The position numbers and the translations under genes were made by a program. Under the pieces are notes generated by a model. That model was not told where the DNA came from. It ran no database searches and worked only from the letters and a program-made list of their open reading frames with translations. 64,000 nucleotides of DNA from Croceitalea dokdonensis DOKDO 023 (GTDB lineage Bacteria > Bacteroidota > Bacteroidia > Flavobacteriales > Flavobacteriaceae), in NCBI RefSeq assembly GCF_001306415.1, contig NZ_LDJX01000010.1:1-64000 (forward strand), given 5' to 3'. This document shows positions 1 to 9,382 of the stretch, piece by piece. Within the stretch, counting starts at the first letter, position 1; the number at the start of each line of letters is the position of its first letter.

Positions 1-73
1 TTTAAGAACAGATTCTTGAAATTCAATCGTGGCAATTGGATTATGGCGACCTAGTAGGTATCAAAATGCTGCT

Positions 74-81
74 TATCTTTG
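74..81 (+). promoter_or_regulatory. Putative -7 promoter box for the epimerase gene
   Basis: The octamer TATCTTTG fits the Bacteroidota -7 consensus TAnnTTTG. Transcription would start a few bases downstream, near 86-88, which leaves a leader of about a dozen bases before the ATG at 99. It therefore argues against a TTG start at 90. No clear -33 TTTG element was found at the usual spacing. Confidence 0.5.
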
Positions 82-98
82 TACCTTGATTGGAAAAC

Positions 99-1121
99 AT
101 GACTATTTTAGTAACAGGTGCGGCGGGGTTTATAGGTTTTCATACCTGCCTTAAATTACTTCAGCAGGGCCATACGGTAATTGGGGTGGATAACGTCAAT
201 ACCTACTATGACATTAGCTTAAAAGAGCAAAGGCTTATATTATTAGGATTAAAGGAACCGGATTTTACCCAAGAAAACTCCCAGCTGGAATCTAGGAAAT
301 ACCCCAATTTTTTGTTTTACAAGCTGAACATCTGTGAGCGGGACCAACTAGATAAGGTGCTCAAATCCCACCCCATGGATATGGTTATCCATCTGGCGGC
401 ACAAGCCGGGGTAAGGTACAGCATAGATCATCCTGAGAGTTATATCGCGTCTAACATCAATGGATTTTTTAATGTACTAGAAGGCTGTCGGAATCTTGGC
501 ATTTCCAAATTGGTCTATGCCAGTAGTTCCAGTGTATATGGCAACACGGAGGTGATGCCTTTACAAACCTCCACCAAAGCAGATGAGCCAATAAGCCTTT
601 ACGCTGCCACAAAACGCAGTAACGAACTCATGGCCCATACGTATAGCCACCTATTTGGACTTAAATCCATTGGGCTTCGCTTTTTTACCGTTTACGGACC
701 GCTGGGAAGACCGGATATGGCCTACTTTAAATTTACCAAAGCTATTTTGGGGGGAGAAACCATACAGGTGTATAACCATGGAAAACAGGCACGTGATTTT
801 ACCTATATTGATGATGTTACCGAAGGACTGTCCAGGGTAGTTCATTATCTGGAAAAAGAGACCTCAACATCAGGCCTACACCGGGTGTATAATCTTGGCA
901 AGGGAAAACCGGATGCACTTGCTGATTTTATAAAACTATTGGAACTTGCCTTAAACAAAAAAGCGATGCTAAAGTACGTTGATGCACAACCCGGAGACGT
1001 CACCAAAACTTGGGCGGACACCTTGCCCTTTAGCAACGATTTTCAATTTGAAGCTTCCATTGATCTGAAAGACGGAATAAATAGATTTGTTTCTTGGTAT
1101 TTAAACTATCCTGTAAACTAA
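99..1121 (+). CDS. NAD-dependent epimerase, probable UDP-glucuronate 4-epimerase
   Basis: This is an extended short-chain dehydrogenase/reductase that probably interconverts UDP-glucuronate and UDP-galacturonate for polysaccharide synthesis. The N-terminus carries the NAD-binding glycine motif GAAGFIG, and the catalytic Tyr-x3-Lys lies at about residues 168-172 (YAATK), after the SSSSVYG strand. The length of 340 residues suits the family. A longer reading begins at a TTG at 90, but I chose the ATG at 99 because it directly precedes the Rossmann strand and sits better behind the promoter box at 74-81. The next gene encodes UDP-glucose dehydrogenase, which makes UDP-glucuronate, so the substrate assignment rests on this context plus family resemblance. 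A different UDP-sugar substrate is possible. Confidence 0.85.
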   Translation: MTILVTGAAGFIGFHTCLKLLQQGHTVIGVDNVNTYYDISLKEQRLILLGLKEPDFTQENSQLESRKYPNFLFYKLNICERDQLDKVLKSHPMDMVIHLAAQAGVRYSIDHPESYIASNINGFFNVLEGCRNLGISKLVYASSSSVYGNTEVMPLQTSTKADEPISLYAATKRSNELMAHTYSHLFGLKSIGLRFFTVYGPLGRPDMAYFKFTKAILGGETIQVYNHGKQARDFTYIDDVTEGLSRVVHYLEKETSTSGLHRVYNLGKGKPDALADFIKLLELALNKKAMLKYVDAQPGDVTKTWADTLPFSNDFQFEASIDLKDGINRFVSWYLNYPVN

Positions 1122-1196
1122 ACTAAGTATTTTTACGTTCAAGAATACATCAAGATAAATCTCACAAACTATAAATAGTAGATACTAAACATCATT

Positions 1197-2522
1197 ATGA
1201 ATTTAACTGTAATAGGAACAGGGTATGTAGGTTTGGTCAGCGGCACTTGTTTTGCCGAGATGGGCAATACGGTCACCTGTATTGATATCGACGAGAAAAA
1301 GATAAACGACCTAAAGAAAGGGATTATCCCTATTTATGAACCAGGGCTAGAGCCCATGGTCATCAAAAACGTAAAGAACAATACCCTTCATTTTAGCACA
1401 GACCTCGCCCACAGTCTAAAAAAATGCGATATCGCCTTCATAGCGGTAGGAACGCCCATGGGGGAAGATGGCTCCGCAGATTTACAATATGTACTGCAGG
1501 TAGCCTCTGACATTGGAAAGCACATGCAACAAAAGCTAATTATCGTAGACAAGTCCACAGTTCCCGTGGGCACCGCGGACAAAGTGCATGAAGAAATCAA
1601 AAAACAATTGGAAATTAGGAATGTGGACATTGATTTTGAGGTGGTCTCCAATCCAGAATTCTTAAAGGAAGGTGCCGCCATTAGTGATTTTTTAAAGCCG
1701 GACCGTGTGGTGGTAGGCGTAGCCTCCAAAGAGGCAGAGGACACCATGAGGGCCTTGTACGCACCATTTTTTAGAATTAAGGATGCCTTTATCTCCATGG
1801 ATGTACGTTCTGCGGAAATGACCAAATATGTGGCCAATGCCATGTTGGCCACTAAAATTTCCTTTATGAACGAGGTCTCCAATATTTGTGAACTGGTAGG
1901 TGCGGACGTGAATAAGGTTCGTATCGGTATTGGGTCGGATAGTCGCATCGGATATAGCTTTATTTATCCGGGGAGCGGGTATGGTGGCTCTTGTTTTCCC
2001 AAAGATGTAAAGGCCTTAAAACGTTCGGCACAACAGCATGGATACACACCAAGACTTATTGATGCCGTGGAAAAAGTAAACAACGACCAAAAAATGGTCA
2101 TTGCCAATAAAATTGTAGCCAAGTTTGGTAAGGACCTTAAGGGGCACACCTTTGCTATCTGGGGGCTTTCATTTAAGCCGGAGACAGACGATATGCGAGA
2201 GGCTCCCGCTATTTATATCATCAAGGCCCTAGTGGAAAAAGGTGCCAAAATCAAGGCATACGACCCCAAGGCCATGCATGAGGCACAGAGTTTTTACCTT
2301 AAAGGGGTGAAAGACATCGAATACTGCGAGTCTAAATACGACACTTTGAACGAAGCCAATGCCATGGTATTGCTAACGGAATGGAAGGAATTCCGTTCCC
2401 CAGATTTTGAGGAAATTAAAAATAGGTTAAAAGAGGCCGTTATTTTTGATGGTCGTAATCAATATTCCAACCTTAACCTAGAAAATAAGGGGTTTGAGTA
2501 CTACCAAATTGGTAAGAAATAA
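1197..2522 (+). CDS. ugd: UDP-glucose 6-dehydrogenase
   Basis: It oxidises UDP-glucose to UDP-glucuronate with two NAD+, in the cytoplasm. The N-terminal Rossmann motif GTGYVGLVSG and the catalytic cysteine in GYGGSCFPKD (Cys266) are both present. The C-terminal UDP-binding domain follows, with the conserved stretch WGLSFKPETDDMREAP. The length of 441 residues is typical. It lies 75 bases after the epimerase gene on the same strand, and together the two supply UDP-glucuronate and probably UDP-galacturonate to the polysaccharide locus. The ATG at 1197 opens directly on the Rossmann strand. A hairpin terminator follows about 210 bases downstream, beyond a 181-bp palindromic repeat. Confidence 0.95.
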   Translation: MNLTVIGTGYVGLVSGTCFAEMGNTVTCIDIDEKKINDLKKGIIPIYEPGLEPMVIKNVKNNTLHFSTDLAHSLKKCDIAFIAVGTPMGEDGSADLQYVLQVASDIGKHMQQKLIIVDKSTVPVGTADKVHEEIKKQLEIRNVDIDFEVVSNPEFLKEGAAISDFLKPDRVVVGVASKEAEDTMRALYAPFFRIKDAFISMDVRSAEMTKYVANAMLATKISFMNEVSNICELVGADVNKVRIGIGSDSRIGYSFIYPGSGYGGSCFPKDVKALKRSAQQHGYTPRLIDAVEKVNNDQKMVIANKIVAKFGKDLKGHTFAIWGLSFKPETDDMREAPAIYIIKALVEKGAKIKAYDPKAMHEAQSFYLKGVKDIEYCESKYDTLNEANAMVLLTEWKEFRSPDFEEIKNRLKEAVIFDGRNQYSNLNLENKGFEYYQIGKK

Positions 2523-2523
2523 G

Positions 2524-2530
2524 TTAAAAT
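2524..2530 (+). repeat. Left 7-bp direct repeat flanking the first palindromic element
   Basis: TTAAAAT abuts the left terminal inverted repeat. The same seven bases recur at 2712-2718, exactly abutting the right one. This is what a target-site duplication would look like. In AT-rich DNA a chance match cannot be excluded. Confidence 0.55.
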
Positions 2531-2711
2531 ACCCGTTGTGCATTTTGAATGCTTTTTAGAGTTAAAACTGTCAGTTCGAGTTTTTTCTGGAAGAAAAAGT
2601 ATCGAGAACAAGGCTTCAATGCTAAAATTCTGATTCTCGATACTATTTTCCGATACTTCATATCAAAAAATCACTCGAATTGACGAATTTTCATCAAAAT
2701 GCACAATGGGT
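2531..2711 (+). repeat. 181-bp palindromic repeat element, copy 1 (MITE-like)
   Basis: The element begins ACCCGTTGTGCATTTTGA (2531-2548) and ends with its inverse (2694-2711), with one mismatch over 18 bases. Inner inverted blocks add to the symmetry: AGTATCGAGAA pairs with TTCTCGATACT, and GTCAGTTCGAG pairs with CTCGAATTGAC. The whole unit could fold into one long imperfect hairpin. A second copy of identical length lies inverted at 11413-11593, with about 14 mismatches by eye (roughly 92 per cent identity). A perfect 7-bp direct repeat flanks this copy. No open reading frame is inside, so it would need enzymes supplied elsewhere if mobile. A structured intergenic repeat with an RNA role is an alternative. 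Confidence 0.85.
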
Positions 2712-2718
2712 TTAAAAT
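2712..2718 (+). repeat. Right 7-bp direct repeat flanking the first palindromic element
   Basis: This is the second TTAAAAT, directly adjacent to the right terminal inverted repeat and identical to 2524-2530. Confidence 0.55.
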
Positions 2719-2730
2719 CCTTGAAAGATT

Positions 2731-2767
2731 AAAACGTCAATCCGCGTCAGCAGATTGACGTTTTTTT
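2731..2767 (+). terminator. Hairpin terminator downstream of ugd
   Basis: AAAACGTCAATC pairs with GATTGACGTTTT around a ten-base loop and runs into a T tract. It would end transcription from the epimerase-ugd unit after reading through the palindromic repeat. Confidence 0.8.
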
Positions 2768-2926
2768 GTTTTTATGAATCACCTTCTTTGAATGTTGGCC
2801 ACTCATTAGGTCTAAAGGGCAAACCCAAAGGCCAGCTGCGAATTGAGCAAATCATTCTCGCACAACCCCTTCACATTCAGTGGATAACTTTTTATTTTTT
2901 TACACCCCATTCATCTGATCAACCCA

Positions 2927-2934
2927 TAAATTTG
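2927..2934 (+). promoter_or_regulatory. Putative -7 promoter box for the giant secreted protein
   Basis: TAAATTTG matches TAnnTTTG. It would give an untranslated leader of about 100 bases before the ATG at 3039. A T-rich stretch lies upstream, but no clear -33 TTTG was found at the expected spacing. Confidence 0.35.
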
Positions 2935-3038
2935 TGCGTTGAACGATTTTTAACCGCATATAAACGATGACGACCTATTTTTAACTGTATTTTTCGGAAA
3001 AGCCTCAATAATTAACCCGAAGAATTAAATGACCTGCT

Positions 3039-6000
3039 ATGCTTCAGAGAACACTATACCTTAGCATATTTTTTCTGTTTTACTCAATAAATACATTGGC
3101 ACAAGATTCGGATTTTGATGGCATTGATGATTTATTAGATCTTTGTCCGACAATTGCAGACCCCAACAATCTGGACACGGACAGCGACGGGATTGGGGAT
3201 GCTTGTGATCCAGATGACGATAACGATGGGATTTTAGACCGTAATGATTGCGAAATTGTAATCCCTAATTTCAGCTTCGAATCAGGTACCACTGGCTGGG
3301 CTGTTGAGGCTGCCGATGGCACACTGAACAATTCTGTGGTGGTTTCCCCAGCAAATGATGGGCCTTTTATTGGAGCCGACGGTCCAAATTACCTTGATAT
3401 AGAAGCATTTAATGAGACGATTACGGTAACCACCCTCAATGCTACCTCAGTGTATGAAGAAACGAACTATATTCTTACCGTTTCACTTGGAGACCTTCCA
3501 CCAAATGGAGTGGTACCCAATGCATTTTTAGACCCGGGTAGCGTACGTATAGAACTGGGCTACGGTGAAAACAGTGGTGCATTCAATCCGATACCCGGAG
3601 CAGCATTGGATATTGATGGCCCCACCCAATTAATAGAAGGTTGGAATGAGTTACGCCTTAACTGGAACGTAAATTTTGGTAATGTTGAACTTGGACAAGG
3701 CATTTTAATTCGTATAAGCCACACAGGGCTGCCGGGAAGGGTGGGTCTTGGACTGGATTATATCAGGCTACAACGGGATGACGATAATGATGGTATCAGC
3801 AATTGCGTGGAGGTAGACTCTGATGATGACGGTTGTTTTGATGCTACGGAAGCTGGGCATGTAGCCAGCCTAAACCCGTTAATTCTAGGACAATTAGATG
3901 GTACTGGAAATACTGGTGGTATAGTGACTGGTGCTTTAAGTGGATATCAAGGTAGTACAGTAGCCGTTTTTGACTCAAGTATTCAGACTTGCCTACCAGG
4001 TTATGAGGATAATGATAATGACAATGTTCCTGACGCTTTAGATGAGGACGATGACAACGATGGGATTCTTGATCGCTTTGAGTGTCAGGTTCCAATAATA
4101 AATTCAAGTTTTGAAAATAATTTACCCGGAACTTTTCCGCAAGATGGCTGGACCTTTGATTCAACTTCTGGTTTTGGTGGTGGCGTTGTTACCCCAAATG
4201 GTATAGATGATTATTTTGCTGCTGCCGAAGGGGGACAGTATGGCTTTATCAACGGTAATGGAACGGTAACTATGCGAACCACAACTGCATCCTACGAAGA
4301 AGGGTCTTATATCTTAACCGTTTCTATTGGAGACGGTATCGATTATTTCAATGATAACTTTCGAAATGACGGTACTACTATTATTTCTATGGGATACGCA
4401 GATGACATCTCAGGAAATTTTATACCAATAAACAGTAGACCTATATATGGGTGGGAAACTCCAAACGGGGTCTGGAAAGATTTTACCCTTACCACAACTG
4501 TTCCACCTTTAAGCCCATTTCTAGGAGAAGGTATTCGAATCCAAATAGAACATGTTCAAAACGATGGGCAATTCCAGCGTAGAGGTGATTACGACCATGT
4601 ACGGTTGGTACGAGACAGAGATAATGACGGCATCCCCGATTGTGAAGATCTTAACAGTGACGGAGATACTGTAAACTGCCCAGATGTTAGTGAGGTAGGA
4701 CATATAGATAATGGAAGTGGACAGCTATTAGGCACTGGAATAAACTTAAGTAACGGCCGTGTTATTGGATTTGCCTCGGGATATACAGGCTTGCGAGAAG
4801 CTTACTTTGATGCTACAATCAATGCCTGTGCAACCAATGATACCGATAATGACACTTTTACAGATTCAGACAGCTATTATTTTCTGACTAATGGTTTTAC
4901 AGACTGGGACGAAGAGGATAGGGATAACGACAATGACGGAATAACAGACCTAAACGAAGATTGTCATTTAACTTCTCAAGGTGTAGCCCAGCAACCTTAT
5001 AATTTTGAGTTTCCATCAAATAATTTTATTTATTTACCCCCGACGTTACCAGAGCCATTCTCTACTGGTCCAGGGCCAGGTGGAACGGGAGTTTTAGATT
5101 TTTGGATTGCCAGTGACCCTTCAATTACGGGATCTCATCTTGTCAACGCTGATTTATACAATAGTCCCTTAAGCGGTTTACCTTATTCGCCAAATTACAG
5201 CACGGATGGCACCTTACAATTTGATAACTTAGATGTCAATAATGTTAGTCCCTCAGCCTACAACAATGACCAATTCGCATTTATTAACGGAACGGGAACC
5301 TTAACGCAAACCGTATCTGCAGTTAATATGGTTGAGGGTTCATATATCATAACAATTGCCATTGGCGACGGTCTGGATTACAATGATACCTTTAGAAATG
5401 ATGGTACTACCCGCCTGGAGGCAGGCTATATTCAGGGAGGTGTTTTTCAGGTTATCTCGACGAGATTGGTAGATCCTCACGAAACTCCGAACGGCACATG
5501 GACAGACATTTCTTTCACAGCTACGATTCCAGCGGGATCTCCTGCGATAGGTCAAAATTTACTTTTAAGAATAAGACATATTGCCAACTTTGCAAGAAAT
5601 CAAGGGTCAGGAAACTATGACTTTATACGAATCAATATGGATTACGATAACGACGAAATTCCAGATTGTATCGATTTTGATTCCGACAATGATGGTTGTC
5701 CAGATTCCATTGAAGCCGGTTATTCAGATGGTGATCGCGATGGTATTTTAGGTATTGGTTTACCTACCGTAGATGGTAATGGAATCGTCACCAGTGAAAC
5801 AGGCTATACCACACCGGTGAACCCCAACGTTAGAAGTTTTGCGGAACCTGCCATAATTGATACCCCCTTGCCAGACCCAATAACCGTTTGTGAGGGGTCG
5901 GACGCGGTGTTTACCATAGTGGCCAGTAGGGCAGGTACAAATACGACCATTTTTTACGAATGGGCGGAGAGTACCGATGGTGGCACCACTTGGACCGTTT

Positions 6001-9000
6001 TATCCAATACCGCCCCCTATTCCGGCACCGATACGGCCAGCATGACCATTACCGCAGCTGGGACAGTATTTGATACCTATCAATATCGTGTGCGTGTTAC
6101 AGGGGATGACAATCTCTGCTACGATGAAAGTAGCACCACGCTAAGTGTATTACCAGCACCTACCATCCCTACAATTAACGTGAATAGCCCGAGTATCTGT
6201 GTCAGTGAAAATGCAGTATTCGAATTGACTGGAGGTGGGGCAAATCATGTGGCGACCTATAGTTTTGATGGGGGTACGACGACAAATACAGTTACCCTGG
6301 ATGGAACCGGAAATGCTACCATTGTTGCCACGGCGGCAAGCGCTGATGTTATCTTCAGTCTAATTGGCCTCGATGATGGCTCCTGTACAGTTACCTTGGC
6401 GCCAACGCCTACTGCAACGATAATGGTTAGTGCTGAACCTGTTGTAGATTCGGTGTTAACCACACTGACCTGCGCAGCGGATTTATTGACCTATGATGCA
6501 GATATAAGCTTAACCGCAGGAAACATCACCGCAGTGAATGAAGGAACTTTGGCGGGGACTCTCGTCACTGGTATTACGGCAGGAACGGATTTGATAATCA
6601 CTGTGGATAACAACGGTTGTATTAGGGATTTGACCCTTACCGCACCAGATTGCAGCTGCCCCACTATTACGCTTCCGATTAACCCTGTTGGGGCCGCAGT
6701 GTGCGAGGGCGGAACAAACCCTAACATTTCATCGGAATTAGACCCTGCGGGGCTTGGCGATCGTATAGATTGGTATGCAACGGCCACTGGGGGAACCGCT
6801 TTGGCATCTGGACTTAGCTATTCCCCTACGGATACGGCTCCTGGAAGCTATACATACTATGCGGAGGCGGTGGAAACGGCCTCAAGCTGCACCAGCACGG
6901 CTAGATTGCCCGTAGATTTTACCATCCACCCCGCCATTACGGCAGATGTTTTGGCAGACGAGCCCTCCATTTGCGACGGGTTTACCTTACCGGTACTTAG
7001 TCCAAACAACACCTATTATACTGGCCCTGGGGGTACGGGAACCCCTCTAAATGCGGGTGATGTTATCACCACTTCCCAGACCATCTATATCTTTGCGGAG
7101 TCCGCTACCAGTCCGGCGTGTACCGATGAAAGTAGCTTTGAGGTAACCATTACCCCTACCCCATCCGTAACCATTTTGGCCACCAGTTGCTCCACGGACC
7201 TGCTGACCTATGACGTACTGTTTCAGCCAGTCACAGGTACCATCACAAGTACCGTGGGAACGGTCTTGGGTACCGATCGGATAGTAGATATCCCTGCGGG
7301 TACGGACGTTACTATTACCGTAACGGAAAATGGCTGTAGTGACAACGCTATCATTACCGCTCCTAACTGCTCTTGTCCTCCTTTGGATGCTCCAGAGAAC
7401 CCCATTAATGGGTTTAACTGTACCGGCGATGCCACGGCCACCCTAACGGTAGACCTGCCTGCCTCAGGCGGAGATACTATTAATTGGTATGATGTAGCTG
7501 TAGGGGGAACACCCATTGCCACCGGAACGAGCTTTACCCCTACGGAAACGGCAGCCGGGGTGTATTCCTATTATGCCGAAACCTTTGACAGTACCAATTC
7601 TTGTAACAGTGCAAGAATTGAACTTAGCTTGACCATTACGCAATCTCCCACTGCGGATACCCTTACCGATATTGCCGTTTGTGATAACTACGTATTACCT
7701 GCCTTATCCACAGGAAATAGCTATTACACAGGGCCTTTGGGCACAGGTACCCAGCTGAATGCGGGAGAGACGGTAACGGCAACACAAACCATTTATATTT
7801 TTGCGGAATCTGGTTCCACCCCTAACTGTATCGATGAAAACGCCTTTGTGGTAACGGTAAACGAAACCCCCGATATTACCATTCTAAGCAGAACCTGTGC
7901 GCCAGATTTGGCCACTTATGAGGTTGTCATCTCCCCGGTTACGGGAACCTTGACTGCATCGATAGGTACCGTTTTGGGCAATGACCGGATTGTGGGTATA
8001 CCTGCAGGGATAAACGTGTCCATTACCGCAGATAACGGTGGTTGCAGCGCCAATACCTTGGCCATTGCCCCGGATTGTAGCTGTCCTCCTTTAGACCCTC
8101 CAACCAATAGTACGGATGCCATGGTATGCGAAGGGAATCCTAACCCTGCCCTTTCCGTAAGCTTGCCCAGCTCTGGGGGTGATACCATCAATTGGTTTGA
8201 TGCCCTTGTAGGGGGAAATCTAATTGCCAGTGGAACGTCCATTACCCCTAATGACAGCTTACCAGGCGTTTATACGTATTATGCACAAAATACGGAAACC
8301 GTTTCGGGCTGCACCAGTGAGCGTGTCCCTGTTACTCTAACGATAACCGCTATTCCAACCCTACCTACCATACCCGATACGGAGGCTTGCGAGTTTTTTG
8401 TATTGCCCCCACTGGCTACCGGTCAAGGCTACTTTACCGCTCCAGGCGGCAATGGAAGTACCCTTGCCCCGGGCGCACAGGTCACCACTAGCCAAACCAT
8501 CTATGTACGGGCCGTGGCCGAGGATAACCCAAATTGTGCTGCGGAAGGTAGTTTTGAACTCACCGTGCTTCAAGAACCCATCTTGGACATCCCAGAAAAC
8601 ATAAGCCTGTGTTCAGATGCTACTGGGGCAGTGGCCCCAATTGCCATTGGGGTGGATTTAGGCCCGGGCTTTCGTTATGATTGGACTCCGGACAACGATA
8701 CCAATGGCGACGGAATTGAGGAGGCCATTTTCCAGATAACACAACCTGGAACGTATAGCCTACAGGTATTTCAGCTGGGCACCACAACGGAGTGTGGTGG
8801 CTTTGCCACCTACCAAACCACGGTAGAAACCGTTCCGCAGCCTATTGGGCTGGAAGTTGAGGTAACGGCCGAGGGCTACGAGCTGGACTCGGGCAATAGG
8901 GTACGCTTGCTCACCGGGGACAATCCACTGGAATTTGACCAATATGAATACAGCATTACCTCTGCAGAGGGCCCATTTCAGGAGAGCAATATTTTTGAAA

Positions 9001-9365
9001 ATGTGGATGGTGGACTATATACGGGATATGTACGTGCCCTCAGCGGTTGCGGCAGCGTGGTGGAAAGCGCACCTTTTTTAATCGTTAATTACCCCACTTT
9101 TTTTAGTCCTAACGGAGATGGCATCAATGAGACCTGGATTCCCTTGGGAATAGAAAATTTAAACATCACCTCCTCCTTGGAGATTATGATCTACGATCGC
9201 AATGGCAAACTGCTGACCCGTTTAGACCCCTTGGGCACCGGCTGGGACGGCACCTATAATACCCGTCCATTGCCGGCAAGCGATTATTGGTTTACCGTAG
9301 ATTTTGTGGATGAACTGTCTAACAGGCCCATACGGTTCAATGGCCATTTTAGTCTTGTACGATAA
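3039..9365 (+). CDS. Giant secreted protein with thrombospondin type 3 and Ig-like repeats, T9SS type B C-terminal domain
   Basis: This 2108-residue protein has a signal peptide (residues 1-22, ending LAQ). The N-terminal half, to about 930, alternates calcium-binding Asp-rich thrombospondin type 3 blocks (about 23-70, 247-270, 324-350, 526-545, 628-645, 868-890) with three long beta-rich modules (about 75-245, 352-525, 646-868). From about 945 Ig-like domains run in tandem. Units starting CSCP recur at DNA positions 6651, 7368 and 8076, a period of 236-239 residues. The end (about 2018-2108) is the gliding-motility-associated CHU_C domain (FFSPNGDGINETW), a type IX secretion signal of the type B class. 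The role is probably cell-surface adhesion or matrix; the ligand is unknown. The gene lies between two inverted 181-bp elements and faces a convergent glycosyltransferase gene. Confidence 0.9.
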   Translation: MLQRTLYLSIFFLFYSINTLAQDSDFDGIDDLLDLCPTIADPNNLDTDSDGIGDACDPDDDNDGILDRNDCEIVIPNFSFESGTTGWAVEAADGTLNNSVVVSPANDGPFIGADGPNYLDIEAFNETITVTTLNATSVYEETNYILTVSLGDLPPNGVVPNAFLDPGSVRIELGYGENSGAFNPIPGAALDIDGPTQLIEGWNELRLNWNVNFGNVELGQGILIRISHTGLPGRVGLGLDYIRLQRDDDNDGISNCVEVDSDDDGCFDATEAGHVASLNPLILGQLDGTGNTGGIVTGALSGYQGSTVAVFDSSIQTCLPGYEDNDNDNVPDALDEDDDNDGILDRFECQVPIINSSFENNLPGTFPQDGWTFDSTSGFGGGVVTPNGIDDYFAAAEGGQYGFINGNGTVTMRTTTASYEEGSYILTVSIGDGIDYFNDNFRNDGTTIISMGYADDISGNFIPINSRPIYGWETPNGVWKDFTLTTTVPPLSPFLGEGIRIQIEHVQNDGQFQRRGDYDHVRLVRDRDNDGIPDCEDLNSDGDTVNCPDVSEVGHIDNGSGQLLGTGINLSNGRVIGFASGYTGLREAYFDATINACATNDTDNDTFTDSDSYYFLTNGFTDWDEEDRDNDNDGITDLNEDCHLTSQGVAQQPYNFEFPSNNFIYLPPTLPEPFSTGPGPGGTGVLDFWIASDPSITGSHLVNADLYNSPLSGLPYSPNYSTDGTLQFDNLDVNNVSPSAYNNDQFAFINGTGTLTQTVSAVNMVEGSYIITIAIGDGLDYNDTFRNDGTTRLEAGYIQGGVFQVISTRLVDPHETPNGTWTDISFTATIPAGSPAIGQNLLLRIRHIANFARNQGSGNYDFIRINMDYDNDEIPDCIDFDSDNDGCPDSIEAGYSDGDRDGILGIGLPTVDGNGIVTSETGYTTPVNPNVRSFAEPAIIDTPLPDPITVCEGSDAVFTIVASRAGTNTTIFYEWAESTDGGTTWTVLSNTAPYSGTDTASMTITAAGTVFDTYQYRVRVTGDDNLCYDESSTTLSVLPAPTIPTINVNSPSICVSENAVFELTGGGANHVATYSFDGGTTTNTVTLDGTGNATIVATAASADVIFSLIGLDDGSCTVTLAPTPTATIMVSAEPVVDSVLTTLTCAADLLTYDADISLTAGNITAVNEGTLAGTLVTGITAGTDLIITVDNNGCIRDLTLTAPDCSCPTITLPINPVGAAVCEGGTNPNISSELDPAGLGDRIDWYATATGGTALASGLSYSPTDTAPGSYTYYAEAVETASSCTSTARLPVDFTIHPAITADVLADEPSICDGFTLPVLSPNNTYYTGPGGTGTPLNAGDVITTSQTIYIFAESATSPACTDESSFEVTITPTPSVTILATSCSTDLLTYDVLFQPVTGTITSTVGTVLGTDRIVDIPAGTDVTITVTENGCSDNAIITAPNCSCPPLDAPENPINGFNCTGDATATLTVDLPASGGDTINWYDVAVGGTPIATGTSFTPTETAAGVYSYYAETFDSTNSCNSARIELSLTITQSPTADTLTDIAVCDNYVLPALSTGNSYYTGPLGTGTQLNAGETVTATQTIYIFAESGSTPNCIDENAFVVTVNETPDITILSRTCAPDLATYEVVISPVTGTLTASIGTVLGNDRIVGIPAGINVSITADNGGCSANTLAIAPDCSCPPLDPPTNSTDAMVCEGNPNPALSVSLPSSGGDTINWFDALVGGNLIASGTSITPNDSLPGVYTYYAQNTETVSGCTSERVPVTLTITAIPTLPTIPDTEACEFFVLPPLATGQGYFTAPGGNGSTLAPGAQVTTSQTIYVRAVAEDNPNCAAEGSFELTVLQEPILDIPENISLCSDATGAVAPIAIGVDLGPGFRYDWTPDNDTNGDGIEEAIFQITQPGTYSLQVFQLGTTTECGGFATYQTTVETVPQPIGLEVEVTAEGYELDSGNRVRLLTGDNPLEFDQYEYSITSAEGPFQESNIFENVDGGLYTGYVRALSGCGSVVESAPFLIVNYPTFFSPNGDGINETWIPLGIENLNITSSLEIMIYDRNGKLLTRLDPLGTGWDGTYNTRPLPASDYWFTVDFVDELSNRPIRFNGHFSLVR

Positions 9366-9382
9366 TTATCTGATTTTTTTCA

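Larger units (their letters stand above)
2523..3038. other. Intergenic region of about 500 bases with repeat, terminator and candidate promoter
   Basis: This gap between ugd and the giant secreted protein gene holds, in order, a 181-bp palindromic element, a hairpin terminator and a candidate promoter box at 2927-2934. A 71-codon open frame at 2755-2970 begins inside the terminator stem and resembles nothing I know, so it is not called as a gene. The stretch 2768-2926 shows nothing recognisable. Confidence 0.7.

Noticed and set aside
1-54. Possible C-terminal tail of an upstream gene ending in TAG at 52-54
   Set aside because: Only 17 codons are visible and they match nothing recognisable, so no partial gene is called.
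1388-1948. 186-codon open frame on the minus strand inside ugd
   Set aside because: It is antisense to a well-conserved gene and its product is Ser/Thr-rich low-complexity sequence, the usual shadow of a coding strand.
2755-2970. 71-codon open frame between ugd and the giant protein gene
   Set aside because: It starts within the terminator stem, resembles no known protein, and overlaps the likely promoter at 2927.
6651-8580. Regular repeats that could suggest a CRISPR or satellite array
   Set aside because: The period is about 710 bases, in frame and protein-coding; they are Ig-like domains of the secreted protein.
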